A stretch of 64,000 bases of DNA from CALMEC01 sp031366605. Its GTDB lineage: Bacteria > Actinomycetota > Thermoleophilia > Miltoncostaeales > Miltoncostaeaceae. Both the position numbers and the translations under genes were made by a program. The notes under the pieces are model-generated. The model searched no databases. It saw only the letters and a list, made by a program, of their open reading frames with translations, and was not told the DNA's origin. The stretch is taken from NCBI GenBank assembly GCA_031366605.1, contig JANLOO010000035.1, forward strand, positions 1 through 64,000, given 5' to 3'. Of the stretch, positions 60,558 through 64,000 are shown piece after piece (within the stretch, counting starts at the first letter, position 1; each line of letters starts with the position of its first letter).

Positions 60558-62734
60558 GCAAGCGCCTCCGGGATCGCGCGTTCGTAGGCATTGCCGGCGT
60601 CCGCGACGGCGACGCTGACCCGTGTGTGGCCGACTTGGATCGCGATGTGATCGCCGCCGACGACACCCAGACACGCGACGGGCAGATCTCCGGCCAGCTC
60701 ACGCAGGTCATGCTCGACGTCGGGGCGGCAGCTGACGACGACGCGTCCTCCACACTCACCGAACAGCGCCACGTCGTCGCGTTCGGCAGGTGCGATCTGA
60801 GTGGTTGCGCCGATGCCGCCCCCGATCGCGGCTTCGGCGAGCGCCACCGCAAGCCCACCGGCCGAGACGTCGTGGGCGCTTACCAGCAGTCCGGCATCGG
60901 CCGCATCGGCGAGCAGCCGACACAGGGAGACCTCGACCGCGGCGTCCGGTGGCGTGGGGTGGCCCTCTGCGCGACCCAGGTACTCGCTGCCGTCCAGGCG
61001 CGGTTCGCCGGAGCCCACGAGCAGCACGACATCGCCCTCCTGCGAGAACGCGTGACCGACGCTTCGCGCCGCGTCTTCGAGCAGTCCCACCATGCCCACC
61101 ACCGGCGTTGGAAAGATGATCCGCGCTGCGCTCTCATTGTAGAGCGACACGTTTCCGCTGACGACAGGCGTGCCGAGTGCCCGGCAGGCATCCGACATTC
61201 CCGCGATGGCCTGCGCCAAACGCCAACCCGTGTGGCCCTTCTCGGGGTTGGGGAAGTTGAGGCAGTTCGTGATCGCCGCCGGGCGGGCCCCGACGCACGC
61301 CACGTTGCGGGCTGCTTCGAACACCGCCGCCGCGCCGCCCGCCCGCGGATCGAGCTGGCAGTGGCGCTCGGCGCAGTCGGTCGTGACGGCGATGGCCCGG
61401 TTGGTTCCCGGCAGGCGCACGACCGCGGCGTCCCCGCCGGGACGACGGATCGTGTAGGCGCCGACCAGCTGATCGTATTGCTCGTAGACCCAGCGCTTGC
61501 TGGCGACCGTGGGCTTGGCGAGCAGTGCCAGCCAGGCTGCGGCCAGATCGGCCGGCTCGGCGACGCTCGCCAGATCGAGTGGTACCGGTGCGGGCGCCGG
61601 GTTCTGCGGGACTTCGTACACGGGCGCATCGTCGGCCAGAAAGCGCGCAGGGATGTCGACGACGACCTCGCCACCCGCGGTCGCGGTGAGCCGGTCGCCC
61701 GCGGTGACCTCACCGATGTCGGTCGCGTCCAGGTCGAACCGGTCGCGACAGAGCGCGATGACGGTGTCCACGTCGTCGGGAGTCACCACGGCGAGCATCC
61801 GCTCCTGACTCTCGGACACCAGGATCTCGGCGGGCAACATGACGGCTTCGCGCAGGGGGATGCGATCCAGGTCGATCCGCAGGCCCAGCCCGCCCTTTGA
61901 CGCCATCTCGCTGGCCGCGCTGGTCAGCCCGGCGGCGCCCAGGTCCTGCAGCGCCACGAACAGACCGCGTTGGGCCAGGTCGGCGCAGCAGTCCATCAGC
62001 TTGCGCTCGGTGAACGGATCGCTGACCTGCACGGACGGCCGTTTGTCCTCGTCGTCGGACAACTCAGCCGAGGCCAACACGCTCGCGCCGCCGATGCCGT
62101 CGCGACCCGTCTTGTTGCCGAACAACACCAGCCTGTTGCCGATGCCCTTGGCTGCGGCGCGCAAGATTCCGTCGTGGGGCAGGACCCCGATGCACATCGC
62201 GTTGACAAGACACGAGTCCTCGTAGCAGTCGTCAAAGCCGACCTCACCGCCGACGGTCGGCACGCCGATGCAGTTGCCGTAGTGGCCGATGCCGGCCACC
62301 GCGCGTCGGAACAAGAACCGGCTTTTGGCGCTGGTCAGCTCGCCGAACCGCAACGAATCCAGCAATGCGATCGGTCGCGCGCCCATGGCGATGATGTCCC
62401 GCACGATGCCGCCGACACCAGTGGCTGCGCCCTCAAACGGCTCTACTGCGCTGGGGTGGTTGTGGCTCTCGATCTTGAACGCGACGGCCATCCCGTCGCC
62501 GACATCGATTGCGCCGGCGTTCTCGCCCGGGCCTTGCAGGATGTGCGGGCCCTCGCTGGGGAAGGCCCCGAGCAACGGCTTGGAGTGCTTGTACGAGCAG
62601 TGCTCGCTCCACATCAGGCTGAACATCACCAGCTCGGGATCCGTGGGCTCCCGACCGAGCAGCTCGGGGATGCGCTCGGCCTCCCAGTCGGTCAGGCCGA
62701 GCTGGCGGTGGCGTGGAAGCGCTTCGGTGCTCAC
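60554..62734 (-). CDS. purL: FGAM synthase, small-type PurL
   Basis: 726 residues, the Bacillus/actinobacterial PurL that needs PurQ and PurS as partners. Landmarks: MWSEHCSYKHSKPLL near the start, VAFKIESHNHPSAVEPF, GGVGGEVGFDDCYE-like GVPTVGGEVGFDD, DLGAAGLTSAASEMA and SAHDVSAGGLAVALAEAAI. GTG 62734 overlaps the purQ stop by four bases. With purQ and purS it converts FGAR + Gln + ATP to FGAM. Confidence 0.96.
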   Translation of the reverse strand: MSTEALPRHRQLGLTDWEAERIPELLGREPTDPELVMFSLMWSEHCSYKHSKPLLGAFPSEGPHILQGPGENAGAIDVGDGMAVAFKIESHNHPSAVEPFEGAATGVGGIVRDIIAMGARPIALLDSLRFGELTSAKSRFLFRRAVAGIGHYGNCIGVPTVGGEVGFDDCYEDSCLVNAMCIGVLPHDGILRAAAKGIGNRLVLFGNKTGRDGIGGASVLASAELSDDEDKRPSVQVSDPFTERKLMDCCADLAQRGLFVALQDLGAAGLTSAASEMASKGGLGLRIDLDRIPLREAVMLPAEILVSESQERMLAVVTPDDVDTVIALCRDRFDLDATDIGEVTAGDRLTATAGGEVVVDIPARFLADDAPVYEVPQNPAPAPVPLDLASVAEPADLAAAWLALLAKPTVASKRWVYEQYDQLVGAYTIRRPGGDAAVVRLPGTNRAIAVTTDCAERHCQLDPRAGGAAAVFEAARNVACVGARPAAITNCLNFPNPEKGHTGWRLAQAIAGMSDACRALGTPVVSGNVSLYNESAARIIFPTPVVGMVGLLEDAARSVGHAFSQEGDVVLLVGSGEPRLDGSEYLGRAEGHPTPPDAAVEVSLCRLLADAADAGLLVSAHDVSAGGLAVALAEAAIGGGIGATTQIAPAERDDVALFGECGGRVVVSCRPDVEHDLRELAGDLPVACLGVVGGDHIAIQVGHTRVSVAVADAGNAYERAIPEALA

Positions 62735-63399
62735 GCGCCCACGCTCACGGCGCCGACCAGCGCGTCGAAGACCACGCGCCCGTCGTCTGAACCCACGAGT
62801 GGATCACATGCACATTCGGGGTGGGGCATCATCCCCAGCACGTTGCCCTCGTGGTTGGCGATGCCCGCGATCCGTTCGTGTGATCCGGTGGGGTTGGTCT
62901 CGTCGTAGCGGAACACGACGCGCCCCGTCGTCGGATCGCCGAACCAGGCCCCGTCGTGGTTCTTGATCGGGATCGAACGCTGCGCCCCCGACGCCAATGC
63001 GCCGGTCCACCCGGTCGCGTCGTCATCGACCTGCAGCGTCACCTGGCGACAGATGAAGCTGAGGCCCCGGTTGGGCCGCAGGACACCCGGCAAGAGACCC
63101 GCCTCACACAAGATCTGGAACCCGTTGCAGATGCCGAGCACGCGGCCACCGTCGGCGGCGAAGCGAATGACCGCCTGCATGATCGGTGCGCGGCTGGCGA
63201 TGGCCCCGCAGCGCAGGTGATCACCGTACGAGAACCCGCCGGGCAGCACGACCGCCGTCGTGCCGACGGGCAGTGCCTCGTCCTTGTGGTGGACCAGCGT
63301 CGCGTCGGCGCCTGCTTGCGCAGCGGCACGAGCGGCCGAGTCATGGTCCAATGAGCCGGGGAACTTGACGACGGCGACGGTCGGGCGAACGGTCGTCAC
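62731..63399 (-). CDS. purQ: FGAM synthase glutaminase subunit
   Basis: 222 residues of class I glutamine amidotransferase. VAVVKFPGSLDHDSA starts the fold. The nucleophile cysteine is in GRVLGICNGFQILCEAGLLPG, and the His/Glu pair in MMPHPECACDP. It delivers ammonia to PurL. GTG start in a four-base overlap with purS. Confidence 0.96.
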   Translation of the reverse strand: MTTVRPTVAVVKFPGSLDHDSAARAAAQAGADATLVHHKDEALPVGTTAVVLPGGFSYGDHLRCGAIASRAPIMQAVIRFAADGGRVLGICNGFQILCEAGLLPGVLRPNRGLSFICRQVTLQVDDDATGWTGALASGAQRSIPIKNHDGAWFGDPTTGRVVFRYDETNPTGSHERIAGIANHEGNVLGMMPHPECACDPLVGSDDGRVVFDALVGAVSVGA

Positions 63400-63629
63400 C
63401 CGGCCTCGACCTCGTAGTCCTCGATCAGGCGGTTGACCAGCAGCCGGTCACACATGGCGTGGGCCTGTGCGACGGGGTCGTCACCGTTGATCTCGAGCGC
63501 GATCCGCTTGCCGATCCGGACATCACCCAGGTCGTCGAAGCCCAGCTGATGGAGGGCCCCCGCGACGGCCTGCCCCTGCGGGTCGAGCGTCTCGGTACGG
63601 GGCATGACGGTGACGACGACGCGGGTCAT
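63396..63629 (-). CDS. purS: FGAM synthase accessory subunit PurS
   Basis: 77 residues. VVVTVMPRTETLDPQGQAV and RIGKRIALEI are diagnostic of PurS, which bridges PurL and PurQ. ATG 63629 is preferred over the ATG three codons upstream because it makes an ATGA overlap with the purC stop, matching the rest of the operon. Confidence 0.94.
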   Translation of the reverse strand: MTRVVVTVMPRTETLDPQGQAVAGALHQLGFDDLGDVRIGKRIALEINGDDPVAQAHAMCDRLLVNRLIEDYEVEAG

Positions 63630-64000
63630 ACGTTGCACTCCTGAATCCAGGTGTCGAGGCTTCGGCCGGTGATCCGCACGTACGCCTCCCGGTAGCGGCC
63701 CTGGGTGCCGGTCACGACGTCAGCGGGCAGCTCAGGTCCGGGCGGCGTGTGGTCCCAGCCGCTCTGGTCGAGCCAATCGCGGACGTACTGCTTGTCAAAG
63801 GACGGGGGGCTCGTGTCGAGGACGTGTTCGTCGGCGGGCCAGAAACGCGACGAGTCGGGTGTGACGGCCTCGTCGCCCAGTACCAGCCGGCCGGTGTGAT
63901 CGCGGCCCAACTCGAACTTGGTGTCGGCCAGGATGATTCCCGCCTCGGCGCAGCGCGCGGCGGCGTGGGTGTACAGGGCGATCGCGATGCGCTCAGCCTC
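63626..64000 (-). CDS. purC: SAICAR synthetase, C-terminal part, cut by window edge
   Basis: The last 124 residues are present, and the frame stays open to base 64000. EAERIAIALYTHAAARCAEAG, IILADTKFELGRD and LVLGDEAVTPDSSRFWP, followed by SFDKQYVRDWL, are unmistakable PurC segments. It ligates aspartate to CAIR. It is the first visible gene of the operon; its start and the operon promoter lie outside the window. Confidence 0.95.
   Translation of the reverse strand, partial: EAERIAIALYTHAAARCAEAGIILADTKFELGRDHTGRLVLGDEAVTPDSSRFWPADEHVLDTSPPSFDKQYVRDWLDQSGWDHTPPGPELPADVVTGTQGRYREAYVRITGRSLDTWIQECNV

Overview
The window is a high-GC stretch of bacterial chromosome. Gene content (class II B12-dependent ribonucleotide reductase with NrdR, ATP-type PEP carboxykinase, PucR-type regulator, CGNR zinc-finger regulator, VIT1-type transporter, many GTG starts in 4-base stop/start overlaps, secreted proteins with two-cysteine Ig-like repeats) suggests an actinobacterium, most likely of the Thermoleophilia/Solirubrobacterales. 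That placement is inference; there is no rRNA gene to confirm it. I saw no tRNA, rRNA, prophage or CRISPR array. The only mobile-element trace is the start of an IS630-like transposase cut by the left edge.

Layout. 1-12.3 kb: glycosyltransferase and MscS channel, glnA divergent from a PucR regulator, a VapBC-type pair, two alpha/beta hydrolases (one lacking its nucleophile), a CGNR regulator, a LysE exporter and a polyprenol-phosphate-mannose-synthase-like glycosyltransferase. 12.5-21.2 kb: an O-antigen-ligase-like membrane protein, signal peptidase I, nrdR-nrdJ, a VIT1 transporter and an M23 peptidase. 21.4-34.1 kb: the most unusual part, two adjacent same-strand gene sets. Set A is a beta-propeller/Ig protein, a membrane-anchored protein and a 1754-residue membrane-anchored multicopper oxidase. 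Set B is a seven-bladed propeller, an anchored HExxH protein and an anchored di-heme cytochrome c peroxidase-like protein. Both sets begin with the same roughly 110-base leader. 34.1-45.3 kb: pckA, a small unknown gene, metH downstream of a site-2 protease and a receiver-like protein, a DhaM-HPr-EI fusion and an EamA transporter. 45.5-55.8 kb: S9 peptidase, sbcCD, alanine dehydrogenase, a trypsin-like protease and a secreted PKD protein. 55.9-64 kb: a compact purine operon purC-S-Q-L-F-M-N-H on the minus strand, with purC cut by the right edge.

The best candidate for an undescribed system is the copper-oxidase/di-heme/propeller cluster. In its oxidase the four copper-ligand motifs are all present but in the order 3-4-1-2 instead of 1-2-3-4. 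This suggests a large surface oxidase comparable to MnxG-type manganese oxidases, encoded beside a possible electron-transfer partner and sharing an upstream element with it. Other structure: a dispersed palindrome GTGTCTGACACC (twice inside a coding sequence), a 165-base inverted repeat between two divergent genes, and a 138-base element with 15-base perfect terminal inverted repeats.
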